Source of the DNA: Lunularia cruciata
Lineage: Eukaryota > Streptophyta > Marchantiopsida > Lunulariales > Lunulariaceae
Reading direction: 5' to 3'
Assembly: GCA_948567375.1 (NCBI GenBank)
Contig: OX419755.1
Location: 5,709,001-5,773,000 of the forward strand
Length of the DNA stretch: 64,000 nucleotides
In this document: positions 36,601 to 48,028 of the stretch, one piece after another
How positions within the stretch are numbered: position 1 is the first letter of the stretch
How the letters are laid out: each line of letters begins with the position of its first letter
The notes under the pieces: generated by a model
What the model was told of the DNA's origin: nothing
What the model saw: the letters and a program-made list of their open reading frames with translations, nothing else
Databases searched by the model: none
Translations under genes and position numbers: made by a program

Positions 36601-36739
36601 TAGAAGTCCGTTTGACGGCCTATGACTTCCAGCAACATAATTTAGCACATAATCGTGATAATAAATATAGGAGACTATCATTGGATAATACCGGGATACT
36701 AGCATGGGGGAATATTGGTATCATGCTAAAGGCTCCGCC
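30616..36739. other. upstream region of the ethylene receptor, then AT-rich DNA; no other gene seen
   Basis: From 30,616 to about 33,750 composition is balanced, with a pyrimidine-rich block at 32,640-33,330; the receptor's 5' UTR exon and promoter probably lie here. From about 33,780 to 36,700 the DNA is AT-rich with only short frames, and a 9-bp tandem motif (GTTATAGTAT) occurs near 35,290. Confidence 0.45.
32640..33330. promoter_or_regulatory. pyrimidine-rich block, candidate promoter/5' UTR region of the ethylene receptor
   Basis: The plus strand is CT-rich, so the receptor-sense strand is GA-rich, with runs such as CCTCCTCTCTCTCTCC near 33,090. Such blocks are common at plant transcription starts. 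No TATA box or start can be assigned, and the block could also serve a plus-strand transcript. Confidence 0.25.
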
Positions 36740-38480
36740 CACTATCATATTGGCGGATGATACACACATCGTAGGCCTTGTAAATCAGATTAGGCAGGCT
36801 TTTGACTACATGACTACCTAGCTACATCTAGTAGGCTTGAGAGTCAAGGTGTCAAAGTGTAGGGCATGGTCCCCTTTAGGTATCACTCCACACCTTGAGC
36901 TTCCAGAGGGGTGTATCACATCCGCAGATGGACCTCGTGTTCTTGGAGTGCCAGTAGGATTGGAGTATTTTGTCACACGCTTCTTAGACGTTGCCCTTGC
37001 AGAGGATGTTCTTCATGTGGATGACCTTATGTTATTAGGAGATCCGCAGGTGATATTTAGTATACTCTTCTCCAGTATTGTTCGTCGACCATCCTACCTC
37101 ATCCTCACAATTCCTCCCTCATCGTCCTCCCTTTCGAGTCTAAGAGCATTTGATAGGAGGATTATGGGAGTCTTTGGTGATATTATTGGACCAAGGACTT
37201 TTGAGTGTGTGACAAGGGATTTGGCACGTAGACAAATGGCTCTGCCAATCTCATGTGGTGGGCTTGGCTTGCTATCTATGGAGGAGACAACACCCATAGC
37301 ATTTTTGGGTAGTTGGGCTCTCTCGCCATCCCTACTTTCCTCTCATTTTGTAGTTGTTGATAGGCCGGTTTTGGAGACTTATGTGATAGTGGTGGAGGGA
37401 GGATCCTTTTCTCTCTAGGTGTTATTGCGGCATACGAGAGATAGTCTATCCCCACGAGCACGAGAGGATTTTCCACCTTTTGCTTCACTATCATCAAATT
37501 GGACTAGAGGTTTACAGTCTTCCTTGATGGAGCGACAGTGTGAGCATATGCTACATTCTCTCTTAGTCGACTCGTCCATTCCTTAGGCTACCAGAACAAG
37601 TCTTCACTCTTGCTCTGGCAAGGGTGTAGGCTCTTGGATCCTAGCTCGACCATGCATTAGGGCATTCTGACTCGCACCAACTACAACGATGAGGTTTCGC
37701 CTAGGTTTGGTCCACCCATTTGCATCTTCATTACTCACTTGTGAGTGTGGTTCTACACTAGATGCAGCAGCGGTCCACATGACACGATGTCCTTTTGGAG
37801 GACAGAGGATAACTACCCATGATGCCATTAGGGACATAGTGTTTGCTATGGCATGAGAGAGTGGATACTTGGCTTGGAGGGAGCGTTTGTATGCTTTGCA
37901 GGTGACAAGTGTCAGGGCAGATTTATATTTGGTCCGAGATGATCAAGTGACAATAGCGGATGTCGTGGTTAGGGATGCTACATGGGATACAGTTTCGGAG
38001 GGAGTGATTACCCATCCCCCTGGATGGGCGGCGAGTGCAGCAACAAGACGCAAGGTCTCCAAGGATAGGGGCATGCAGCAAGGTCACCTCTTTGTTCCTC
38101 TAGCCTTGGAGTTATATGGAGCGATGGACATGGCATTTGACACATTTGTCAAGAAGTGCGTGAGAGCTTATCATGTTAGGCGTAAGGGGTACCACTCCCA
38201 CTTTCATACTTTGTAACATATTTTAGACAGCGTGTGTCCATTGCTGTATAGAGTGCAGTGGTTGGTGTAATACAGAGGAGAGCAATCACATTAGGTGATG
38301 TTTCTACAGATGCTCCCGTTGCAAGGCTTGCATAACTCAAATATCTTAGGTGCGGTAGGGCAGATTTCTCCTATAAACTCTCTTGGGGCTTAGCCCCATA
38401 TTACCTTTTTTTTTGTTGCTCCCTTGTCCAGCTTGATGTAGGATGTAAGGCTTGTACATCCTTTGATTTTCCTCCGTGGT
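36740..38480 (+). mobile_element. LINE copy B, 5'-truncated, with RT C-terminus, CCHC and restriction-like endonuclease
   Basis: Begins abruptly inside the RT at ILADDTHIVG (about 36,748) and follows copy A closely on the opposite strand: LELPEG, VLGVPVG, LPISCGGLGLLSMEE, then LTCECGSTLDAAAVHMTRC (a readable C-x-C...H-x3-C motif, about 37,734-37,793), RADLYLVRDDQVTIADVVV and RKVSKDRGM (endonuclease, about 37,915-38,075) and FVPLALELYGAMDMAFD. The 3' tail has GGGGCTTAGCCCC at 38,385-38,397. Stops include TAG near 36,821 and 37,417. Loss of the 5' part is typical of LINE insertion. Compared with copy A, the Tyr of the KxxKY motif is Asp here. Confidence 0.8.
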
Positions 38481-41400
38481 CGCTCTTCTACCACTTAACA
38501 TCTCATTTGGTTAATCACGTTGCGCTAACTAGGTTCGATAATAAAGAGGTCCTGCCCACAGAGTCTGTTTTAATCGGTTTTAGGTAACTCACCAACCAAC
38601 GTAAAACCATTGTACCGGTAGAGAGAGCACTTCAAATACACTGTATAGATTGGCACTAAACATGACAATTAGTGTAGCAAGAAGCTTAATTAGCTCATAT
38701 CAAGTTTGTCGTCTTGTTGGGCGAAGTGGTAAGAATAAGACCAACATTCGTCCGTGAGATAAGCGATGTTGTTCATAAAAGAGGGGAAGACTTATCTAAC
38801 GGCTGCTGATGATGGGGTTAGAAGAGGAGGTGACAATTCTAGTAATGACCTGTAAGCACTAAGCAGATTTGCGACACGTGATGCTTCTTCAGCCCTCTCC
38901 TGTCAGCACGTGCCATGAAACGTGTCATATCCTCATGACCTGCAAGCTTCTCAACTTATATAGACAAAGCCAAAAGAAGCTCCTCCCTATCCTATAGGTT
39001 TGCTGTTGTGTCCTTCCTCCTAGCCTCCAGTCCTAGAAGCCTTTCCTTAATCCTGGAGGTATCCTTATATACTCCTTTGCCGTATCTTATTCTCAACAGT
39101 GTTTTAATCTTCAGATATCCATCATTTGGGTTTGTTGAGGCTCTTGCAGAGGCTGTGAAAGGTAGGCTCACCTGCTCGAGTTAAAATAATGGTCCTCTGG
39201 TGAGAATACAGAGCCGATTGGATCAGCTAATTTACACATTCCATGATAGTTTGAAATCTGAAGTTATATCTCATCTGAAAGTCCAAATACAAATGTTGCA
39301 AAGTAAATACATCTTTGCCATCGTTCTAGCTAGACTTATCGGAGTATTTGATTCAGGAAAGGGAGTGCATGAGAATCTTCTTTGTAAGTATCATGAGAAA
39401 GTAAACACATCATAGTGGAGGTCAAATCATCGATGGGATCGAAAGGCGTGCATGACTAGAGAGCTCGAAATCTCTAGGCTTACGTAGGAACCTACTAAAA
39501 TGGCTTCCGCGTGCCAGAAAATGAAAGACGAATCTGTTATTTAACAAACAAATAGTATTATTATTCTACAACAAATAGTCCAAGACGGAAATATGAGTGA
39601 GCATTATAAACCTCGCGTGTCACATAAAAAGTTAGATCCCTTAAGAGGGGGAAACCTGACGATATAAGGAGAATAAGGAAAGTCGTTATTTTCCGCCTTA
39701 CAAGCAACAGTTAGTGGGAAAGGCGACAAGCAACAGTTAGTTAGGGTAAGCAAAACACACACCCCACTGTGCTTGGTCTGTCAGTGAAGATCCTCGTCAG
39801 GATTCAGATCTAAGGACCCGCCCGCAACAAGGACCGTCGTCGTCGGCCTGCCAAACCTCTCGTGTATAAGAGCGAGATCAGCGAGGGCATGCGCGGCTTT
39901 GTTCTGAGCCCAACGTACGTATCCCAGGAAGCGGTGGGGCCCTCAAGATCTTGCAAAATTGGATTGGATTTGGTCCTCCTGGACAGGACATAAACAGGAC
40001 CCATTAAAGTTCCATTTATATCTGAGCCAATGACGTGCTCTTGACTAATATTTTAACGCTCGTTCGGCTGATTACCACTTTTGCCAACCCTGGATCACCT
40101 CCCTGTCCAAATAGGGTACTCCATTGGTTTTCATTCCCATGCATGCATTTACCTCCAGTGCCCCGGGAACCCCCCCCCCTCACAGGGATCCCGTAAATTA
40201 CCGGTTGATTCTGCAAATACCCGGATGTTTCGTAAAATTCACGAAATTTCGTGTTATTTCGGGATTGTGATAAGATTCCTGGAGGTCTAGTTGCTTCTTT
40301 CATGCACGGATATCTTTACGGTGCGGCAGGTTCGAGAAATCCCCTGATGGAATTTACACTCTTCTCTGAATTTACCAGAGTAGCGATTTCACCTCGCCTC
40401 AATTTGGCGTCAGTAGTTCTAATGTGTTGGCGCAAATTTGCCCACGGCACTATGGACGAGAACATCTATGTGTCTTTTCTTCGTCTTCTCTACAAATAAT
40501 TAATTTGTGCAACATAATGAGAGGCAATTTGCGCGGGTGTGCTGGCATGTATCGGTTCAAAAGGTCGAACCGCATTCGATTTTAAGTCGCATTGCATTTC
40601 TCTTGAATTTTGCGCTTCGGATAGTCGTCGTCGTCGTCTTCTTCCGTCGAGGAAAGGTTGGTTATTTTACGTGTGGATGTCGAGCAAGATTCTGCTCTCA
40701 TTCCAAGTTCAATAATGTGTCCCTGCTTGGCGCTTTTTTTAAACTCCTCTGTGCTCTCAGGTGTTGACCCCTCCAGGTTTCTCGCTCGCTACAGAGAACG
40801 ACATCTTTCCTTCTCCGTGCACAGAAATCAAGAAATTTTGCTACAGACAAGAGATATGCTGTGATGTCTATTAGTTGATGTTTGGATGTAGAGCTGTAAT
40901 CCAACTTCGTGCTTAATTGCGTGGTCTCGTATTTTCGATTAAGCCGCAAATTGCGTCACTGTCATTACGGTTCTCATCTCCACGCCTTGTGGTGATGGTA
41001 TATTTGTTGGTTTTCTCTTCTCATCAACTTAGGATTCAGTGTTCCTTTCTTTCCTCAAACATCACTGAAAGTAATTGCACCTCGTAAGTTGTTTCAAGTG
41101 ACGCACATATTCTCTCCCTGCACGAGTTCTTTGCCAACTTCCCGCAGATCGGGTAATCTCTCAAGATCGCATTTCACATCAAAGTGGAAATTCCACCCTA
41201 GAGTCGGCTGTCAAGCCTCACGGAAACCAAAGGATGTTGTTCTTATTACAGAATTTGAAAATCCATGGTCTAAGATTGTGTAGGGACATGGACCGCATGG
41301 GGCATCGACACACAGACAGACGCAGCAGGTATGGTTAGTGAGATTCATTTGGTTGGATATCGCTCTAGAAAATGATCCAATTTTGTCGGCTGGTGGATTA

Positions 41401-43430
41401 GTAGTTTAAATGAATAATGAGCTCTTGTGGATCCATAGAGGATCGTATTTGACATGATGCCTTTTAATGCGACTGGACACGTTATTCGCTATTAAGATGA
41501 AACTCAACAGAGGACGAAGCCTTTTCATATAACTATCTTCTGGACAAGAAAAAGTTGAACCTAGGGCACACCGGTTTTTTGGAGTAGACATACCAAATCT
41601 TCTGACATATCCTTCCTATTTTTCTCATGGACTAGTGCACATAGTCTGTTTCATGGCACCTTGATTGAGCTCATAATACTACTTATTGTAATCTGAGCAA
41701 AAAGCTATCACCCTTAGTATCAGCACCTACATTCAAACCATACAAGTATATGCCAAGAAACATATGTGGTGTGGATCTAACACTGTCACCGAAAGTATAA
41801 GCCTGTCACGTAAATCATAGTGTTTTATGTCAAGCAGTTGATATTTTTCTAGAGAAAGAAAAAGAGACGTTCAACTGTAAGAGAACTGTTTTCATGACTT
41901 CGCTTGAACATTTTTTATACACTCCTCGTAGGGAGAAGTACCACTTTGTCAAGTTCACACAATTAATGCCCCGGTAGTGACCTATACAATCCTTACAAGA
42001 GAAAGTTGGCTACCGAAATGTGATTATATTCTTCTATAGTTCCCGATGAGTGGTAGATGAGATCAATCACTGACACCTATTTTCTTCGAAAAAGATAGGA
42101 ATTCAGAAGATATGAGAAGGTTGGGAAAGCAAAAGAAACACTTTCTGACGAATCTTTGTAATGAATATACCAACTTGAATAAAGTAAGTAGGATTGAAAT
42201 CAAGGCAGCCTTGATTCGCTTAAGTAGAAGTAAACAAAGTGTTTTCTAAAGCATTATATTCCGTTTGCATGTTTTCTGGTTATGTAGGTTGGCCATCATG
42301 ATCCACACATGGTGAAGTTTGAATTGCTATGATGCTTGTGTGACTCAGACAAAATAATGATGTTTATTTATTTTTGATTTTAGTTTGGAGAGAATTTGCG
42401 AGAAGGAAGCATAAAAAGACTAACTCAAGGAGGAATGAAAAACCTTAGGGAATCTCTTCATACTCAGTTAAGATACTTGATAATTAAATTAGTACTCGTG
42501 TAAGTTTAAATTAAGCATAAAATCTCAGGGGATCTATACATTATGTCCGGTTGCATATTATATGACATTCTTGTTCGCAGATGCTCTTCCTGGATTCCAC
42601 CCATCATTACATTGCAAGTACCTTACCAATTCCACAGTAGTGACGTGGGTTAGATGAGACATTTGTGTTGGATCGTTAAAACATTGTATTAATGAAGTCT
42701 CACGTATGTGTCTACCTGCCATGTAGATGAGAGAGGAGGGGGAGAAGTTCTCAAACAGATAATTCCAGCAAGAGTTGCACTCCACGCTTTAACATACTGT
42801 ACTGTTCCTCCCACATTTGCTAACATGCTCCCACACCAAGATTATGAAGAGAGAGAGAGAGAGTACTTGAGGCATGGGGGGTTTGCTCGTGTAGGCGTGT
42901 GTGGGACATTACGGCCATTAAACGGTCCCTTCAATCACCACACTAACTCGAAAGTGCACTTGGTGTAGGCAACTGAAAGGAAACTAGGATTCTAATCTTA
43001 AATTACTCATAATAAGCTGGCTACAGGTGGCAATGTTCATTGCACTGTGATGGTCGTGTGTGAAACAGTAGGTGGACGGAAGAGGCTGCATAAGCTTACG
43101 CACTGCTACTGTATTGAAGTTTAGACTGAGTTTGTGGTCGACTAATCCCTGGCACTGTGTTGGGTTGCCGCTGTTTCCAATCGGCTGCTCTAACGTGAAC
43201 CCCCCTTGTTGCTGCTGTTGTGTGAGGTTCTATAGAGCAAGCCTGGGGTAATGGGAATCATCATTCGAGACTAGTCATAGCAAGGGGTCGAGGTCGAGTC
43301 TGCGTATCCATGCAGCACCCAGTTTCAAGCGTTTCCCTGCACATTTTGGGATATTTTAGCCTTTCTGGGCAAATTTTCGGTTGGCCTTGGTATTACATGT
43401 GTGATTCGAGCTGGTGGGGCGAGCGACCGA

Positions 43431-43472
43431 CAAGATCAGGGCACCTTATCTGATATAGGTGTCCTGATCTTG
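43431..43472. repeat. 16-bp inverted repeat, ten-base loop
   Basis: CAAGATCAGGGCACCT (43,431-43,446) pairs with AGGTGTCCTGATCTTG (43,457-43,472) with one G-T position. Confidence 0.8.
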
Positions 43473-44734
43473 CCAGATGAGAAGGTAACCTTTCATGGAG
43501 GGTCCTGCGCTACAGCATAGCTAAAAGATTAATTTGTATATACTTCTGTGATAATCCTTGGAAGACTTGGCCGCTTCCAGTGGTTGTAGTATTGGTAGGA
43601 GTTATGAAGCTCATACTGGTACGTGAGCTGGTTAAGTGAAGTGGTTCAGACCTGATGAAGCCCTGAGCATAATATCTCGGATAAACCATCTTCATGGAAT
43701 GTAAAATTATTTGGAATCGTGTGTTTAGTCTCGGTTTTACTCAGACGTTTCTGCTCTGACTCATTCTTTCTTTATCGGTTACGGTACTTCCAAAGTTTCT
43801 TCGATGAAAGCACTGACAGTACTGCAATGACTACAATCATCAGGTTATGATTTTAAATCGTCGGAGTTGCATGAAAGTTCACAAGTATAGATAGCATCGA
43901 AGTGCTAGAGATCTGCTGCATCTACCGTTGTATTGTTCCTAGTCTTCAACCGAGCAGGTCAGCTCAACTACTTCTAGCGATTTCCTGGGACCTCTGTATA
44001 TCATCCTCAAACCCTTTAAACTTCGTCAGGTGATGAAAGGCATGTGTTGAATATCAAAGCTGAAGTGTGCCGTAAGGTGACATATAAGCTACTGTCTGGA
44101 GCAAATCAACTTCCTGGCCTGACATAGTGGACACCAATGCAGACGGTCCACGTTCAACCTACACGCCGAAAGGTACAGGTTGAGTAGCAGCTTTTCTCTG
44201 GGTTTTGTGAGCAGTATTTAATCTCGCGAGTTCTTGTCGATACCTCACACCAAAAGTGCAAAGTTTCGGAAAGACACCTCTCAGTCAACCTGATCTCGCG
44301 ATGATAGGAGTCGCAAGCATTAATTTGGCTTCTCGAAGGTTCCAGCTTTGTGAGCCTGGCACGTAATCACATGCAGAGATAAAAGGCAGACAACGCTCTA
44401 ATCCTTTCTCGTCCCGACTGCTCATGTTTGCACAAATCCAACAACGGAGATTTCTCGATACCGGACAACGGTACATTGTTCTACCTTCTCGTGCCTCTCG
44501 TAACGGCTCAACCCCGCGAAATCCCTCATTCTTCTTTCTCATTATTTACATTTCACATCGGATGCTTCAAATATGTTAGTACAGCATAACTGCCAGGTTG
44601 GCAGTTACACAGCCATCCCAGTAATTTTCTCGAACACTCCCAAACTACACCTCAATGTACTCAATGTAATTGAAGGAGCTACTCGCTTGATCCAGTTTCC
44701 CTCTTCGGCAGCAAGTCTTATACGCTGCGTTCTT

Positions 44735-44780
44735 ACTTGATACAGCCCAATCTGTACTAACAGATTGGGTTGTATCAAGT
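44735..44780. repeat. 21-bp inverted repeat, four-base loop
   Basis: ACTTGATACAGCCCAATCTG plus T (44,735-44,755) pairs with 44,760-44,780 with one G-T position; the loop is ACTA. Confidence 0.85.
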
Positions 44781-46057
44781 AGCAGGGCACGTTCAGCTGG
44801 GCATCATTGATGAAGATCCTCCTGAAATAAACCCCACGGAGAGAGACACTGTTCAGCGGCTCGAAGAATGCTTCGACCAAGGGCCTACACGCAGGGATGG
44901 CGCCTCCATCTATGGTACCCACTGCTGACAAGGCTGAGAAAATATGCGCAACTTTTCAACGTGCCGGGAATCTTTGGAAGTAGCGAAAGCAAGCGAATAC
45001 AATTGCATATTTCCACCTATTGTCTGGAAGATTGTTGCTTGCAACGTCATCGGCGTGCTTTCAAGTATAGTCCAGTCAGTAAAGTTTGATAACTTCCGAA
45101 TGGAAACCGCTGTTGAAGAACTTACCTGCATCCATCATTGCTGACACACATGGATGATATTGGTAAAACAGTTTGTAAGGCGAATGAGTATCCCGTAAGG
45201 AAGAAATCAAAAGGATCAACCTCGAGCGTCTCAATTGCGTTGGAAATCAAGGAGAAGCGCATACACTTATATTGACAACAAAGGTTCAACGGAGGTAGTG
45301 CTAGCTTTCCCAACTTCAGAGGTAAAATGTTACCAAAGCCAAGGGGGTAGATACACGCGATGGAGTTCTTAAAGTTGTGCTAAATATAGATCAAGAATTT
45401 TATTCATTTCCTTGCTGTAGCATTCGAACTTACATTGTTGAGAGAGCCACGGAGGGACTAGACCTGAAAGTTAATCTGCTTTTAGCATTCATTCACCGGT
45501 CCAGACTCATTTCAGTGCACTCGACATCGATGCACCTGGTCAAGTCCACGGTAGATTCCACTGGTTTTAATGTCCACTTGCTTCTCTTCATTTCAATGTG
45601 ATCTAACCCCTTGGACAAGGTAAGGCCCTTGGCGCAACCAAATAGTGTGAAAGAAACTCTGAAGGAGTACGAGTCCATCCCACAAGTGGATACTGTAATG
45701 AGAGACGCCCTACTATAGGACCAGCATCTAGCTCACCCCAGTGGGCGATGACATTTGCATCCCGTCCATGACGACGAGCAATCCATGAGTTTGATAACAT
45801 GCCCACAATGGCAGACTGTAACGGTCGAAACTAGTCACCTATGTGGGCGGCTGGAATAGTCGTCATTCACAGACTCCGGCACCAACCTTCATCCTTATTC
45901 CTATGAAATAATGACAACCTAGTGCAGCAATGGGTTTTGCGTCCACGATAAGGTGACGAGTACCAATGATTCGTCTCATAAAGTGCACTTGTCAAGCATG
46001 GACGTTCTCTATCAGGTATCTACCACTTAATTGAGATGCAAGAAGGTACGAAGGTAT

Positions 46058-47965
46058 TCACTCCTCGACTTGAGGAGCTGTTTGAGTGACAAGTTCGTCC
46101 TCTAACACTGCACACCCAAGAACTGCTCCACGAGATTCACCCATCGCCTTCACTCTCCTCCATGTTACGTCTCTCCCTCTCGTAGAGGGGTTGCACGCAA
46201 TTACTGTGTTTAGCCTCAATATGTCAAACTTCTTCCAGTGGCCATTTGCGGGCTGCCACCTTAGCACCTTCCCACCCAATACATACAACTCGTCCCGCAA
46301 CCCAATCAACCCGAAATTGAAGCCTTTTGGTCTTCGGTCTTGACCCGGAACTTCAACCCCAGGGACAGGGCCAATGTTGACCCATGCCCCCAATTGTGGA
46401 TCGTATAGTTTTATGGTGTTAGCATCCCAGTCATCCAATGCGTACATAGCACCTTGCATGGATGTCACAGGACATGGCATTTGCCGTGAGAACAACCATA
46501 CATCAGGAAGAGAGTACCAAGCAGATCTTGTTGGATCGTAAACTTCCACTGTTCGTTGATCCGCGTGATTCTCCACCACTCCTGCTATTACATAGAAAAG
46601 ACCTGCCAATGCCACTCCAACACAATCTTCTCTTGCGTTTGGAAGGGGGGCTATGTCTTCCCATCTGGACAGAAACATTTGGAGAATGATCAACAGCTAT
46701 TTTTAACTAGTTCATGGTGCTACATGATGTTCCCTTTACATTAACCTGTGTAAACAGTTAGGAGGAGCAGCATTCAACATCGCAGCATGGCTGACCAGCT
46801 CCAGAAGCAGAAAAGTTAGGTAGACACGACATTCACGTACCTGTCCTCTACGGGATCATAGACCTCAGCATGAGAAAGAGGGCTTCTTCGAGAGGAGCTA
46901 CATCCTCCGGCTACATAAACTTTGCCGCCAATGACAGCGCATGCGAAACTACACCGAGGGATCCTCATATCCGCAGCCCTACTCCAATTCTTCATAAATG
47001 GATCAAACTGGAACACCTCACTCATCGCAAAATACTTCACGGGCTGCATGGGAGGATCAAATGGAGTATAATATCCACCCATGACCAGTAATCGTTGGGC
47101 TACCCCTACACATGCAAAACCATAATGTCGATGATCTGTGGTTACCCCGGGCATTGGTGGAAGCATATGCCATTTACCAGCCTCTGGGTCATACGAAGTC
47201 CAGTTGCCTTCCTTTGGTTCCTCAGTAAGAACAAAGAGCCAGTCCCCACATTTGCCCTCTTGAGCCTGTGCACGTGCGTACTCGGAACTTTGAATGAGAA
47301 AATGCCATCTTTTGCACACTGCTTGTAACATGCCATGATGTCCATGTGAAATTTTGGCTAAACACAGGAGAGCTAGATCATCTGGAAGCCCCGGAAGAAG
47401 AGCATCCTCTGCTTCTCCATGATCTCCTTTTTCACTGCAAAGAACATAAATTCTTTCAGTGAAGCTTATCATTAAAAACGGTGATAGCCTGCCGTGGTTT
47501 TGATGCAAGATGCCCAGGTAAACAGCGGCTTAGGAAAACCAGAATTTTGCTGGGGATAGTCAAGAAGAAACTAAAGCATTGGTGGTGATGAGATTGTACA
47601 AACTGATAAAGATTTGGATTGACTCTGGCATCACAGGGCAGAGAAGTAACATCATATAGCTGCAGCTCAGGCGATATGGTAGTGACTTGCAGCGATCGTT
47701 CACTGACGCTTGTGAGAAAATTCAATGCTGCAAAGCCTTGAAAGTTGATCTTGCCTTCATACTGTATATTTAAAGGGTGGTCGTCTTTCTGAGCTAAGAG
47801 GCAAGAGGAGTCATGACTGGAACTCTCATAATGAGAGCAAGAGGTTTCAAACACCCACCGCCGCCCAGAAGGGACGATCTTGAACTTAGGTTTACGATGT
47901 CTCCCAGAGTCCTCTATGCAAAGATCACCAGTGGAGAAAAATCTCAGCCACCGACTCAAGGTCAT
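46058..47965 (-). CDS. F-box/Kelch-repeat protein, At1g16250-like
   Basis: F-box/Kelch proteins are substrate adaptors of SCF ubiquitin ligases: the F-box binds SKP1 and the Kelch propeller binds the target. Exons (minus): 47,965-47,763 (proposed first exon); 47,434-46,841; 46,664-46,058; introns phase 2 with GT/AG; 467 residues. The F-box starts LLPGLPDDLALLCLAKISHG and ends near CKRWHFLIQ. Kelch units include WLFVLTEEPKEGNWTSYDPE, MGGYYTPF, AGGCSS then AEVYDPVEDR|WEDIAPLP across the second junction, and LYVLGGKVLRW near the end. Order and wording match Arabidopsis At1g16250 as recalled. Exon 1 (MTLSRWLRFFSTGDLCIED...) is inferred only from frame and phase; an in-frame Met at 48,028 is an alternative start, or translation may begin elsewhere upstream. 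Confidence 0.85.
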
Positions 47966-48028
47966 CACCAACCTGAAGTGGACAAGGATGCGTGACAGGA
48001 AAGTGATTTTTTGTGGATTCCCTTTCAA

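Larger units (their letters stand above)
38481..46057. other. intergenic, no supported gene; two hairpins
   Basis: Short frames only. Two long near-perfect inverted repeats with short loops lie at 43,431-43,472 and 44,735-44,780. The last few hundred bases before 46,058 should contain the F-box gene's 3' UTR. Confidence 0.45.

Noticed and set aside
44605..44931. Minus-strand frame with a faint resemblance to the N-terminus of glycolipid-transfer proteins (IPACRPLVEAFFEPLNSV...)
   Set aside because: Conserved GLTP residues could not be placed, no following exon with the rest of the domain was found, and the frame overlaps the 44,735 hairpin.
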